A stretch of DNA of 64,000 nucleotides. Source: Thalassobius sp034670005 (GTDB lineage: Bacteria; Pseudomonadota; Alphaproteobacteria; Rhodobacterales; Rhodobacteraceae). Where the stretch lies: assembly GCF_034670005.1 (NCBI RefSeq), contig NZ_JAXMOH010000002.1, positions 558,001 through 622,000 on the forward strand, given 5' to 3'. The translations under genes were made by a program, and so were the position numbers. This document shows positions 32,867-41,225 of this stretch, piece by piece. The notes beneath the pieces were generated by a model. It was not told the DNA's origin, ran no database searches, and saw nothing but the letters and a program-made list of their open reading frames with translations. Each line of letters starts with the position of its first letter. The stretch's first letter is position 1.

Positions 32867-34722
32867 TCGTTACCTCCTGGTTTCAGAAACCCGACCCGAC
32901 GGGCCGCTTTGCGCAGCGATCCAACGATTCCATCCGGGGCAAGAATGACCACGAAAATGATCAACAACCCCATGATCAGCCGCCAATATTCAAACCGGGT
33001 CAGCACGTCCTCGATCCCTTTGAACGCCCCTGCACCGACCACGCCACCGGACAGAGTTTTTACTCCGCCAAGGAAGACAACGATCAATGCGTCGAAACTG
33101 CGCGCGATTTCCAACTCGTTCGGAAACACGCTGCCCTTTGAAAACACGAACAACGCCCCGGCCAGCCCCCCCATCATCCCGGCAAAGCCAAAGGCGAGCA
33201 GCTGAACCTTTTTTGTGTTGATACCGGTGGCTTCGGCCTGGCGTTGACTGTCACGTGCGGCGCGCAGCGCATAACCAAACGGCGAATGCGCCACATGCCG
33301 CATCACCAGAATACCACCCACGGCAAAGAACAGGGCGAAATAAAAATAGATCGTGGTGTCCTTCAACCATTCTGCCGGCCAGATATTGATCAACCCGTCA
33401 TCGCCCCCCGTTACAGCCCCCCATTGAAAAACAAGGCTCCATAAAAGCTGAGCAAAGGCCAGTGTCAGCATAGCAAAATAGACCCCTGTCAGCCGCAGAC
33501 AGACCCAACCGATAGCCAAAGCGGCCAGACCCGCCCCGATCGGCGCGAGGATAAAGGCCAGCTCCATCGGGGTGCTGGCATGGGTCACCAGCAACGCCGC
33601 GACATAAGCCCCGCCGCCGTAATAGGCAGCATGGCCGAAACTGACCATTCCGCCCAATCCCAGCAGGAAATGCAGCGATGCGGCAAACAGGCAGAAAATC
33701 AGTATGTCTGTCGCCAGCACCTGTGCAAAGGACGACCCGTAAAGCGGCAACAGCGCCAACACCGCGATCCCGGCCATCACCGCCAGTCGGACCTTTCCCG
33801 AAGCGGGTTTGATCGGGCGTTCCGGTTCCCCGGCCTGACCATGTTCCCCGGCAACTTCTTCGCGGCCAAACAATCCGTAGGGCCGGATCATCAGAACCAC
33901 GATCATCACCACGAACATCAGCACCAGCGTCGATTGCGGCATATAGGCGACACCGAAAACGTTCAGCACCGAAATAATGATCGCCGCCAGATAAGCGCCG
34001 GGCAGCGATCCCATGCCGCCAATGACGACCACGACGAACAGCGGCGGCAGTATGTTGAAATCCATCAACAGATCGGCACCGCCTTTGGGCAGTTGCAGCG
34101 CCCCGCCCAATCCGGCCAGCGCCGCCCCCAGCGCAAAGACGCCGGTGAATAACCAGGCTTGATTAACCCCCAATGCGCCAACCATTTCACGGTCCTGCGT
34201 CGCCGCGCGAACCAGAACCCCCACCCGCGTGCGGGCGATCAGGTACCACAATGCCACTGCGACAAGCGGGGTGATCACCAACAATGCGATGTCATATTTC
34301 GGGATCGGTTCGCCCATGATCCGGACCACTCCGCGCAACCCCGGCGCGCGCGGCCCCAACAAATCCTCGGCCCCCCATATGATCAGCGCCAGATCCTGAA
34401 CCACCAGAATGACGCCGAAGGTCGCAACCAGCTGAAACAATTCAGGGGCACGATAGACCGGCCGCAAAACCAACATTTCGATTGCGACACCGACCGCGCC
34501 GACAATCACGCCCGCCAGCAAAATGGCCCCCCAGAACCCGATCATCCCAGGCAACACCTGCATCAGGGAATACCCGACATAGGCCCCCAGCATATACAGG
34601 CTGCCATGGGCGAAATTCACGATCCGTGTGACACCAAAAATCAGCGACAAACCGCACGCCACAAGAAACAGCGAACTTGCATTGGCCAGACCAGTCAGAA
34701 TCTGGGCGACGAAAAGTTCCAT
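32863..34722 (-). CDS. Fused LivH-LivM permease
   Basis: This 619-residue inner-membrane protein joins the two permeases of a HAAT-family ABC transporter. Residues 1 to about 290 are LivH-like (FGVTRIVNFAHGSLYMLGAY near the start, GGMGSLPGAYLAA near 230), followed by a hydrophilic linker at about 295-310 (EVAGEHGQAGEPERPIKP), and residues about 315-619 are LivM-like (GLGGMVSFGHAAYYGGGAY near 355, VFLGGVKTLSGGVVGA near 560). Each half has its own EAA-like loop. The fusion fixes the 1:1 heterodimer. The stop overlaps livG by 4 nt. Confidence 0.93.
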   Translation of the reverse strand: MELFVAQILTGLANASSLFLVACGLSLIFGVTRIVNFAHGSLYMLGAYVGYSLMQVLPGMIGFWGAILLAGVIVGAVGVAIEMLVLRPVYRAPELFQLVATFGVILVVQDLALIIWGAEDLLGPRAPGLRGVVRIMGEPIPKYDIALLVITPLVAVALWYLIARTRVGVLVRAATQDREMVGALGVNQAWLFTGVFALGAALAGLGGALQLPKGGADLLMDFNILPPLFVVVVIGGMGSLPGAYLAAIIISVLNVFGVAYMPQSTLVLMFVVMIVVLMIRPYGLFGREEVAGEHGQAGEPERPIKPASGKVRLAVMAGIAVLALLPLYGSSFAQVLATDILIFCLFAASLHFLLGLGGMVSFGHAAYYGGGAYVAALLVTHASTPMELAFILAPIGAGLAALAIGWVCLRLTGVYFAMLTLAFAQLLWSLVFQWGAVTGGDDGLINIWPAEWLKDTTIYFYFALFFAVGGILVMRHVAHSPFGYALRAARDSQRQAEATGINTKKVQLLAFGFAGMMGGLAGALFVFSKGSVFPNELEIARSFDALIVVFLGGVKTLSGGVVGAGAFKGIEDVLTRFEYWRLIMGLLIIFVVILAPDGIVGSLRKAARRVGFLKPGGNE

Positions 34723-34746
34723 CAGTGCATCCTAAGTCTATGCGAG

Positions 34747-34778
34747 ACCGGCCCCCCGAACCGCGTTCCGGGGGTCGG
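34747..34778 (-). terminator. Imperfect G/C hairpin between the binding protein and permease genes
   Basis: CCGGCCCCCCGAAC pairs with GTTCCGGGGGTCGG across a 3-nt loop, with one bulge and one mismatch. It lies just after the binding-protein gene stop. Its place is the same as that of the hairpin after dctP, so it probably also raises expression of the binding protein over the permease. Confidence 0.5.
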
Positions 34779-34786
34779 AGACCAGA

Positions 34787-35992
34787 TCATTCGGCAGGGC
34801 GCAGCTTTCGAACGTCTTCGTCCGACGGCAGATAGTCCGCTCCGGTCTTATAGGACCAATTAACCATGACGCCTTTGCCGTCCCTCAGGGCGGTGGTGCC
34901 GACATAGGCTCCTGCCGTCGACTGGTTGTCGATCGAACGGTAAGAGATGTCGCCCAGCGGAGTCGCAACCTGCAGATCCTCGAACGCCGCCTGAATCGCA
35001 TCGCTATCGGTCGATCCGGCCTTCGTCAGGGCGGCCGCAATAGATTGGACCGCCATATAGCCGACCAGTGACCCTACCCGCGGATAATCGTCCCAACGCG
35101 CCTGATAAGCAGCAACGAAATCCCCGCCGGGTCCATCCTTCAGATCGTACCAGGGATAGCCGGTCACGATCCACCCTTCGGGGGCTTCATCGCCCAGCGG
35201 GTCGAGATATTCCGGCTCACCCGACAGCAGGCCAAAAACCTGACGCCCTTCAAACAGGCCGCGATCGGTGCCCTGACGCACGAATTTGGCCAGATCAGTC
35301 CCAAAGGTCACGTTGTAAATCGCATCGGGCTTGGCCCGTTCCAACGCCTGCACTTCGGCACCTGCGTCGATCTTGAACACGCCGGGCCACTGTTCGGCAA
35401 CAAATTCAACATCAGGTTTCAGGCGCAGCAGATTTTCCTTGAACGCGGCAACCGCATCTTTGCCATAGGCGTAATTCGGCGCGATAGTGGCAAATTTCTT
35501 GGCATCCGTGTTGGCTGCAGCTTCGGCCAGCATCGCCGCCTGCATATAGGTCGAGGCGCGCAGGCGGAACGTGTATTTGTTACCTGCCCCCCAGACCAGA
35601 CTGTCGGCCAAGGGTTCCGAGGCCAGATAGACATAGCCCTTTTCGCCCGCAAAGGACGAAATCGCCAAACCGACATTGGACAGGATGGTTCCCGTCAGCA
35701 TCACCGCCCCTTCCCGGGTCATCAGTTCCTCGGCGATCTTGATCGCCTCGCCCGGTTCTCCCTGGTCATCGCGGAAGATGAATTCCAGCGGTTTGCCCAG
35801 CACGCCACCAGCGGCGTTGATCTCTTCCAGGGCCAGTTCGATACCCTGCTTATAGGGCCCGGCAAAGGCGGCCATACGTTTATAGTGGTTGATTTCGCCG
35901 ATTTTTATCGTGTCTTGCGCCGATGCGACCACAGGCATTGCCGCCAATGTAGCGGTGGCGATCATCGCCTTGAGAAAAGTTGAGCGTTTCAT
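34787..35992 (-). CDS. Periplasmic amino acid/amide-binding protein of ABC transporter
   Basis: This 401-residue type I periplasmic-binding protein (Peripla_BP_6) belongs to the branched-chain amino acid/amide/urea group and serves the fused permease downstream. The start MKRSTFLKAMIATATLAAM gives a signal peptide with cleavage after AMPVVASA and has GAGGAAG 6 nt upstream; longer in-frame starts (to 36253) lack this. GEINHYKRMAAFAGPYKQG and the AAGGVLGKPLEFIFRDDQG stretch are family hallmarks. The substrate cannot be told; HAAT binding proteins are diverse. Confidence 0.92.
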   Translation of the reverse strand: MKRSTFLKAMIATATLAAMPVVASAQDTIKIGEINHYKRMAAFAGPYKQGIELALEEINAAGGVLGKPLEFIFRDDQGEPGEAIKIAEELMTREGAVMLTGTILSNVGLAISSFAGEKGYVYLASEPLADSLVWGAGNKYTFRLRASTYMQAAMLAEAAANTDAKKFATIAPNYAYGKDAVAAFKENLLRLKPDVEFVAEQWPGVFKIDAGAEVQALERAKPDAIYNVTFGTDLAKFVRQGTDRGLFEGRQVFGLLSGEPEYLDPLGDEAPEGWIVTGYPWYDLKDGPGGDFVAAYQARWDDYPRVGSLVGYMAVQSIAAALTKAGSTDSDAIQAAFEDLQVATPLGDISYRSIDNQSTAGAYVGTTALRDGKGVMVNWSYKTGADYLPSDEDVRKLRPAE

Positions 35993-36068
35993 ATCTTCCT
36001 CTCTTTTGTCCGGTCTGTTTTTGTCGATTTTTCTATAAAGACAAGGCGGACCGGATCGCCGAGGTCTT

Positions 36069-36458
36069 CTACCGTTTCTGCCGCGACTGAATCGCAAATG
36101 CGTTTGCGACATACGTTTGGTCCGTTGTCGATGGCAATTCTGATCGGTCGACGCTGCGGACGCTCTTTTCTTCTTGAACCGCTTCCAAAATTTCTCCGTC
36201 GTCGGCAAAGCTAAAATTAAACAGCGCGTCCATCTGCTCCGGCGGCGCCTCATCCCGCGGTGCCATTCTGCGCAGGTTCATCCAGTGGTCGATAATATAC
36301 TCTTCGATGACCGACGCCACGAAGTGAACTGCAAAAATGCGCCTACCGCGATCACGCTCCTCTTCAGGGCAATTCAGGTCTGTATCGATTCTACCGAAAT
36401 CAATCACAGCCGTCGATGGCAGATGCAGGTTGCGGGGGGGGGGGGCAGTAATCGACAT
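36069..36458 (-). CDS. Hypothetical protein starting next to a 12-base poly-C tract
   Basis: The reading frame from ATG at 36458 gives 129 residues: MSITAPPPRN, then a soluble, acidic region (VIEEYIIDHWMNLRRMAP; FSFADDGEILEAVQEEKS). I do not recognise it. The first ten codons contain the C12 tract (G12 on the plus strand), so a one-base change in tract length would switch the frame. The frame stays open upstream into the CoA-binding gene, which I regard as accidental. Coding potential is moderate. Confidence 0.45.
   Translation of the reverse strand: MSITAPPPRNLHLPSTAVIDFGRIDTDLNCPEEERDRGRRIFAVHFVASVIEEYIIDHWMNLRRMAPRDEAPPEQMDALFNFSFADDGEILEAVQEEKSVRSVDRSELPSTTDQTYVANAFAIQSRQKR
36434..36445. 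repeat. Homopolymer of 12 G
   Basis: An uninterrupted run of 12 G lies on the plus strand near the 5' end of the hypothetical gene on the minus strand. It is by far the longest homopolymer in the window. It could be a slippage site or a sequencing error. Confidence 0.9.
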
Positions 36459-36544
36459 TGCCCGAAAACCTGCCACATTTCTGGACGCCTCCAATGTGGA
36501 CAGCCCTTCGCCGAACGGGCCACTACACACAGATTGCGCAAGGA

Positions 36545-37018
36545 TTACAGCTTGGAGGAAATCACCCCGGTCGCAAATCCGCCCATGCGCAATTCGCCAT
36601 AGAGACGTTGATATTCGATCTTGGGACAGCGATTCATGATCACATCGACGCCACGCGCGCGCGCCGTTTCCGCCGCTTGCGCATGCTCCACGCCAATCTG
36701 CATCCAGATCGTCTTGAGGTTGGGAAAACACTCCAGCGCTTCGTCGACGATGGGCGGCACGTGATCGGAACGACGGAAGATATCAATCATATCGACCGGC
36801 TTGTCGATATCACGCAAGGAGGCCTGCACCGTTCTGCCGAAAAGCATCTTGCCGGCATGGCCGGGATTGACCGGCACCACGTCAAAGCCCTTCAACGACA
36901 GATACCGCGCCACGTAATAGGACGGACGTACCGGGTTCATAGAAACGCCCACCACGGCAACACGTTTGCTGCAGTTCAGTACCTTTTTCAGGAAATCATC
37001 GGTATATTCTTCGCTCAT
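36545..37018 (-). CDS. CoA-binding domain protein (YccU-like)
   Basis: This 157-residue Rossmann-fold protein of the CoA_binding_2 family resembles succinyl-CoA synthetase alpha N-domain. The nucleotide loop reads VAVVGVSMNPVRPSYYVARYL, followed by GFDVVPVNPGHAGK, the VDMIDIFRRSDHVP strand-loop, IWMQIGV and a conserved Cys in VIMNRCPKIE. No catalytic domain is attached. E. coli YccU is the nearest well-known relative, and its role is undefined. Confidence 0.9.
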   Translation of the reverse strand: MSEEYTDDFLKKVLNCSKRVAVVGVSMNPVRPSYYVARYLSLKGFDVVPVNPGHAGKMLFGRTVQASLRDIDKPVDMIDIFRRSDHVPPIVDEALECFPNLKTIWMQIGVEHAQAAETARARGVDVIMNRCPKIEYQRLYGELRMGGFATGVISSKL

Positions 37019-37067
37019 CCCCTAGCGATACCCCGAGTGATGATTCAGGGGAAGTCCGTTCCGTCTT

Positions 37068-37101
37068 AAAAAAGAAAAAGCGCCCAAGTCATCTTGGGCG
37101 C
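37068..37101 (-). terminator. Strong minus-strand intrinsic terminator without an obvious gene
   Basis: GCGCCCAAG/CTTGGGCGC is a perfect 9-bp stem with a 4-nt loop. On the minus strand it is followed directly by TTTTTCTTTTTT. No coding gene of that strand ends here: the next gene to the right runs the other way. It may end a small RNA encoded within about 37110-37300 on the minus strand. The rest of the 309-bp gap 37019-37327 holds no gene I can support. Confidence 0.8.
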
Positions 37102-37270
37102 CAGTTACGGAACGAGGGACAGTGAATGAGGTCACGAAAGTTCCGATTTCGCGTCTCGTGATTACAAATAGGGTCAAATCCGACAGATAAAAGGGCAGGT
37201 AAAGTACCTGTGAAGACGACGTGATTTTTTTCGCTGTTCTTGGCGGCATTCGGCACAAATCCTACAAAAT

Positions 37271-37300
37271 TGAGAAATTTCTTGCCATCATGCTACTATA
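37271..37300 (+). promoter_or_regulatory. Sigma-70 type promoter of the membrane protein gene
   Basis: TTGAGA (37271-37276) and TACTAT (37295-37300) are separated by 18 bp. The predicted transcript start lies about 20 nt before the ATG at 37328. Confidence 0.55.
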
Positions 37301-37327
37301 GGGCGCAAATCCGATCCGGAGTATTCC

Positions 37328-38152
37328 ATGCAGCCAATATTAAAAATGGCCGTAAAAGGCCCTGCCGGCCGGTCCGGCGACCCCAATCCAATCCCGCTCA
37401 ACGCCAGGCAAATCGCAGTCTATGTCGGCCTTGTCGCCTTTTCTTTGCCAATCATCCTGTACACGGCGGCCTGGCTGGCCCCCTATTGCCGCCCCAGTTC
37501 AATCAGCCATTCCTATTACATCCCGTTCTGGGGCAGCTACTTTGTCGGGGCGCTCGGCTTCATCGCGGTATTTTTATTCTGTTATCCTGGTCATACGAAA
37601 TGGGACAACCGGTTGGCCTCGCTTGGCGCGGTCGGCGCAATGCTGACGGTCATCTTTCCCACCGGCGGGGATGGTTGCGCCGAAAACTATTTCACCGGGC
37701 GCAGCCTGATCCGCTATTTCGAAGATACAAGCCTGACTCCGCCCGGGCGCGGTCAGGACATTCTCTATCACTATGATCTGGCCGATCTCTTCGGTTATAC
37801 CATCACATCACAGACCTTGCATTTCACTGGCGCAGCACTGGTCTTTTCGGTCCTTGCGTATTTCGCGCTATGGGCCTTTCGCCGTGACAATGGCGAAGGT
37901 GTGCGGAAGACAGCCAAGGGCGATGTGGAACTGAGCATGCGTAAAATTCAGCGCAACACGATCTACCTGATCTGCGGGTTGACCATCTTGGCATGCATGG
38001 CAGCAATCGCCTTCTGGCCAGTTAAAACCAATGACGGTACCACCGCGCTGTTCCCGCCGATTTTTACGCTGGAAAGCATCGCGCTGTTCGCCTTCGGGAT
38101 TTCCTGGGTTGTGAAAGGCCGATTACTGAAAATCCTGCGGGAAACCGGCTGA
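37328..38152 (+). CDS. Multi-pass membrane protein of unknown function
   Basis: This 274-residue protein has about six membrane segments (near residues 30-50, 62-84, 92-112, 160-182, 212-232 and 240-260). A notable loop around residues 50-65 (YCRPSSISHSYY) and a hydrophilic stretch CAENYFTGRSLIRYFEDTS between segments three and four carry conserved-looking His, Cys and acidic residues. The C-terminus is basic and cytoplasmic. I do not recognise a family with known function. Confidence 0.75.
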   Translation: MQPILKMAVKGPAGRSGDPNPIPLNARQIAVYVGLVAFSLPIILYTAAWLAPYCRPSSISHSYYIPFWGSYFVGALGFIAVFLFCYPGHTKWDNRLASLGAVGAMLTVIFPTGGDGCAENYFTGRSLIRYFEDTSLTPPGRGQDILYHYDLADLFGYTITSQTLHFTGAALVFSVLAYFALWAFRRDNGEGVRKTAKGDVELSMRKIQRNTIYLICGLTILACMAAIAFWPVKTNDGTTALFPPIFTLESIALFAFGISWVVKGRLLKILRETG

Positions 38153-38168
38153 TCGCACCGGAGTGCGT

Positions 38169-38945
38169 CTAGCCCCGAACCGCGTAAAGCGCCACTGCGG
38201 CGGCGTTGGATACGTTCAGCGACCCGAAGTTACGGGCGAAATCAATCCGCACCAGCTTGTCGCAGGTTTCCTTGGTCTTTTGCCGCAGTCCCGGCCCTTC
38301 GGCCCCCAGCACCAGTGCGATGGGCCGATCCCGGGCTCCCTCAACCGCCGCGTCGATCGTCACCTCGGCCTCGCCATCAAGCCCCAGAATCAAATATCCC
38401 ATCGACCGCAGTTCTTCCATCGCCTCGGCCAGGTTCTTGACCCGCAGATAGGGTTGGCGTTCCAGGGCCCCGCTGGCAGTCTTGGCCAACGCCCCGGTTT
38501 CCGGCGCACTGTGATGGCGCGGGCCTATCACTGCCGACGCTCCGAAGACTTCGGCCGACCGCAGAATGGCGCCGACATTATGCGGATCGGTCACCCGGTC
38601 CAACAACACCACACGCGGCACCAGACCGGGCTGTCCGGCGCAAACCTGATTTAACCGGCCCCAATCAAGTGGCTTGACCTCCAGCGCGGCGCCCTGATGT
38701 ACAGATTGCGGATCAATCGGCGCGGAAAATTTGCGCGGATCGACGATTTCCGGCTCAATCCCTGCCTCGACAATGGCCTCGGCCAACTTGTCATGGGCAT
38801 TCTTGGTCACGATCAGGCGCAGCTTTTCCCGGGCCGGATTCATCAACGCATCGCGCACCGCATGCAGCCCGAATAGCCACACCGTTTCTGCTGCGGAGGC
38901 CCGTTTTGCCTGTTCTTTTGCGACCACCCATTTTGGCTTCTTCAT
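38169..38945 (-). CDS. rlmB: SpoU/TrmH-family RNA 2'-O-methyltransferase (RlmB-like)
   Basis: This 258-residue SPOUT methyltransferase probably modifies 23S rRNA G2251. An N-terminal substrate-binding domain (about 20-95) is followed by the catalytic domain with motif 1 DRVTDPHNVGAILRSAE, motif 2 IALVLGAEGPGLR and motif 3 VRIDFARNFGSLNVSNAAAVALY. The knot residues are intact. It is convergent with the membrane protein gene and lies 135 bp before tRNA-Tyr, transcribed away from it. Confidence 0.9.
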   Translation of the reverse strand: MKKPKWVVAKEQAKRASAAETVWLFGLHAVRDALMNPAREKLRLIVTKNAHDKLAEAIVEAGIEPEIVDPRKFSAPIDPQSVHQGAALEVKPLDWGRLNQVCAGQPGLVPRVVLLDRVTDPHNVGAILRSAEVFGASAVIGPRHHSAPETGALAKTASGALERQPYLRVKNLAEAMEELRSMGYLILGLDGEAEVTIDAAVEGARDRPIALVLGAEGPGLRQKTKETCDKLVRIDFARNFGSLNVSNAAAVALYAVRG

Positions 38946-39079
38946 GACCCGATCCTTTCCCCGGAAACGTGCCCGCGTTAATGCGCCGTGACATCGCCGC
39001 CTGCAAGGGATTTTCTGGTTGACGCCCGTTTCAGACCACAGTAATCAGCCCCTCACCAGACGGCAGTGCCGTCGGAAGT

Positions 39080-39163
39080 GGGCGACAGGCCGCAAGGTGT
39101 GGCAGGGGACTGTAACTCCCTCGCGGAGACGCACGCCTGGTTCGATTCCAGGGTCGCCCACCA
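39080..39163 (+). tRNA. tRNA-Tyr (GTA)
   Basis: The cloverleaf can be folded by eye: acceptor GGGCGAC/GTCGCCC, D-arm GCC/GGC, anticodon stem GGGGA/TCCCT with loop CTGTAAC (GTA at 39112-39114), a long variable arm as required for tRNA-Tyr, T-arm CCTGG-TTCGATT-CCAGG, discriminator A and encoded CCA. Its 3' 17 bp form attL of the integrated element that follows; the tRNA itself is intact. Confidence 0.96.
39147..39163. repeat. attL core (17 bp) within tRNA-Tyr
   Basis: TCCAGGGTCGCCCACCA covers the 3' T-arm, acceptor strand and CCA of tRNA-Tyr. An identical copy lies at 50117-50133. The flanks diverge immediately after the CCA. Confidence 0.92.
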
Positions 39164-39237
39164 TTCTTCCTCTAAGTCTTTGATCTTCCATAGATCGCTG
39201 ATTTAGTTGGGTTTTTTCCATCCCCCTTGGTCACAAT

Positions 39238-39248
39238 TTTGGTATACA
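39238..39248. repeat. TTTGGTATACA, left internal end repeat (candidate integrase arm site)
   Basis: TTTGGTATACA, followed by CAGGGGTA, lies 74 bp inside attL and just before the integrase start. The same 11-mer followed by AACCGGGGTA occurs at 50030-50040, 76 bp inside attR. The symmetrical distance suggests arm-type binding sites of the integrase; the left copy would then also allow autoregulation. Confidence 0.6.
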
Positions 39249-39255
39249 CAGGGGT

Positions 39256-40968
39256 ATGCGAAAGATGGCCGAGACACATCATTTACAGAAGCGCGGGCAG
39301 ACCTGGCACTTTTGCCGCCGGGTGCCCACTGCGCTTGTTCCTGTCGTGGGCAAGACCTTCGTCAAGAAAAGCCTGGGGACTTCTGACCTCAAAGAGGCGA
39401 AAATTCTTCGCAACGCGCTAAACGTGCAGATCGACGCCGAATTCGCAGCGGCTGAGGCTCAAGGCGATGGTGCTCCCCCGCCTGCCCCCGTATCGCTGGC
39501 GATGCTGACGGAGCATCTGCGACAGCACATCGCCGGGCTGGACCAGCGGAGCGCTGCACGGCTGGTCAGTGATCCGCCTGAGACCGAGACCGAAAAAGCC
39601 GAGATGAAGCAGGATGCGGAAATCGGCCTGGGCGTCCTGAAAAACCGTGACGACCCGCGCGGCGACGAATGGGTGGCGTCCGTCTTCGACAAGGTGACGG
39701 CCCAGGCCGGGGCCAGCCTCTCCGACAAGGAAGTGGTCAGCGGCTTCGCTGAGATCGTACGCCGGGGCTTGATGGAGCTGCAGCACCGCAAGCTGGACCG
39801 TCTCCAGGACGATCACGGCGCGGGGCCGCACGATCCGCTCTTTGACGCCAAGAAGCCCCCGGCCATGACCTTTGGCGATTTGTGCGATGTGTACTGGAAT
39901 GTCCGCTCTGCCGAACTCGCCGCGAACCAGACCAACGAGAAGCGCGGAGACCGAATTGCCGGGGAGATCGCCCTGCTTCGTGAAGCGCTGGGCAAGGATA
40001 CCCCGCTCACCGAAATCACCTATGACCGCATACAGGAATTCCGTGCGCTCATAGCGAGGGTGCCGACGAACAGGAACAAGATTTTTCCCGGCCTCACCCT
40101 CCAACAGCAAATTGCCCGCGCTGAGAAGGCGGGCAAGAACACTCTGTCGATCCAGAGCCAACGCCTCTACCTGCGCTGCCTTCACGATGTGCTCGAAGCT
40201 GGCCGGGTGCGGAACTTCATGCCGAACAACCCGGCGACGGGCGTCAAACCGCTGCAGAAAGAGAAAGAGACCGACGCGGAGAAGCGCCTGCCCTGGGAGA
40301 TAGACCAGGTACGAGGGTTCTTTGAAGGCAAATTCTACAATCTCTGCGCCTCTGACCTCGCCAGCTACACCAAGAAGGATCGGGCCTGGCGGTTCTGGAT
40401 GCCGCTCTTGATGCTCTATAGCGGTGCCCGTCCGAACGAGATCGCCCAGCTTCACTGCGACGATGTACGTCAGACCGACGCGGGCATTTGGTATTTCAGC
40501 CTGAGCGATGAAGACGGCAAGACGCTGAAAACAGGGTCCAGCCGCCGCCGGGTGCCCCTGCATCCTGAGCTAATCAAGATTGGCTTCCTCGAATTCGTGG
40601 AGGCGCGGCGCAAGAAGAACGGGGCGAAAGAGCCGCGCATCTTCTCCGAACTGAAACCAGACAAATATGGTTCTCTCGCCGCCTATGCCTCGAAGCGCAT
40701 CCGCGACACGTTCATCCCCGAGGAAATCACCCTCAAGGATAAGCAGACCTTCTATTCGCTCAGGCACAACGTGCGGGACGCCCTGCGACGGGTGAAGGCC
40801 CCGGCAGATACCCTGCTGGCCGTCTGCGGCTGGTCTCCTGCTGGCAAGGCTGTGTCCGATGATTACGGCGACGGGGGCAACCCTGACCTCCACGCGGAGT
40901 ATGTGGAGGCGATCACCTATCCGGGCCTCGACCTGTCGTTTCTCTACGGGAAAGGAAGCAAGATATGA
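39256..40968 (+). CDS. int: Tyrosine recombinase (integrase)
   Basis: This 570-residue integrase inserts and, probably with a helper factor, excises the element at tRNA-Tyr. It has an N-terminal arm-binding type region (KRGQTWHFCRRVPTALVP), a long central extension, a core-binding SAM-like domain (about 205-330) and a C-terminal catalytic domain: first Arg in YSGARPNEIAQLH, HxxR in YSLRHNVRDALR, W in CGWSP and Tyr in SDDYGDG. A start at 39265 is also possible. It overlaps the next gene by ATGA. The N-terminal part is longer than in phage lambda-type integrases. Confidence 0.93.
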   Translation: MRKMAETHHLQKRGQTWHFCRRVPTALVPVVGKTFVKKSLGTSDLKEAKILRNALNVQIDAEFAAAEAQGDGAPPPAPVSLAMLTEHLRQHIAGLDQRSAARLVSDPPETETEKAEMKQDAEIGLGVLKNRDDPRGDEWVASVFDKVTAQAGASLSDKEVVSGFAEIVRRGLMELQHRKLDRLQDDHGAGPHDPLFDAKKPPAMTFGDLCDVYWNVRSAELAANQTNEKRGDRIAGEIALLREALGKDTPLTEITYDRIQEFRALIARVPTNRNKIFPGLTLQQQIARAEKAGKNTLSIQSQRLYLRCLHDVLEAGRVRNFMPNNPATGVKPLQKEKETDAEKRLPWEIDQVRGFFEGKFYNLCASDLASYTKKDRAWRFWMPLLMLYSGARPNEIAQLHCDDVRQTDAGIWYFSLSDEDGKTLKTGSSRRRVPLHPELIKIGFLEFVEARRKKNGAKEPRIFSELKPDKYGSLAAYASKRIRDTFIPEEITLKDKQTFYSLRHNVRDALRRVKAPADTLLAVCGWSPAGKAVSDDYGDGGNPDLHAEYVEAITYPGLDLSFLYGKGSKI

Positions 40969-41225
40969 CCAAGCCAAAGCAACCATCTGAACTGTTAAGC
41001 GCAGCAACAAAATTGGGAGAGCATTATGCGAGACAGCATTTTGCCAACCATTTGTCCGCCGCAGCCGGTTCTCTATTGGACGAGATTGCAAAAGCCGAAA
41101 AGGAGTTTGAAGGGTTCTCTTTGTCCAGTGCTGAAATGGAGAAGGCTCGGGCGCATTTGAAAGCGACGTTTCGAAATGAATGGGAGAGACTATATGACCA
41201 CGCCGTATCAGGTATTGATCCGTAA
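40965..41225 (+). CDS. Small helical protein of the element
   Basis: This 86-residue protein is predicted to be entirely helical (LLDEIAKAEKEFEGFSL; SAEMEKARAHLKATFRNEWE). The start overlaps the integrase stop (ATGA). An excisionase or regulator would be expected at this place, but no helix-turn-helix is evident. Codon use is more AT-rich than in neighbouring genes. I do not recognise it. Confidence 0.7.
   Translation: MTKPKQPSELLSAATKLGEHYARQHFANHLSAAAGSLLDEIAKAEKEFEGFSLSSAEMEKARAHLKATFRNEWERLYDHAVSGIDP

Noticed and set aside
36458..36731. N-terminal extension of the hypothetical gene into the CoA-binding gene
   Set aside because: It would overlap the CoA-binding gene in another frame for about 190 nt on the same strand, and the residues are Arg/Cys-rich, as in out-of-frame reading.
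37022..37258. 78-codon minus-strand reading frame in the gap before the membrane protein gene
   Set aside because: It runs through a strong intrinsic terminator and has no ribosome site; a small RNA is the better explanation.
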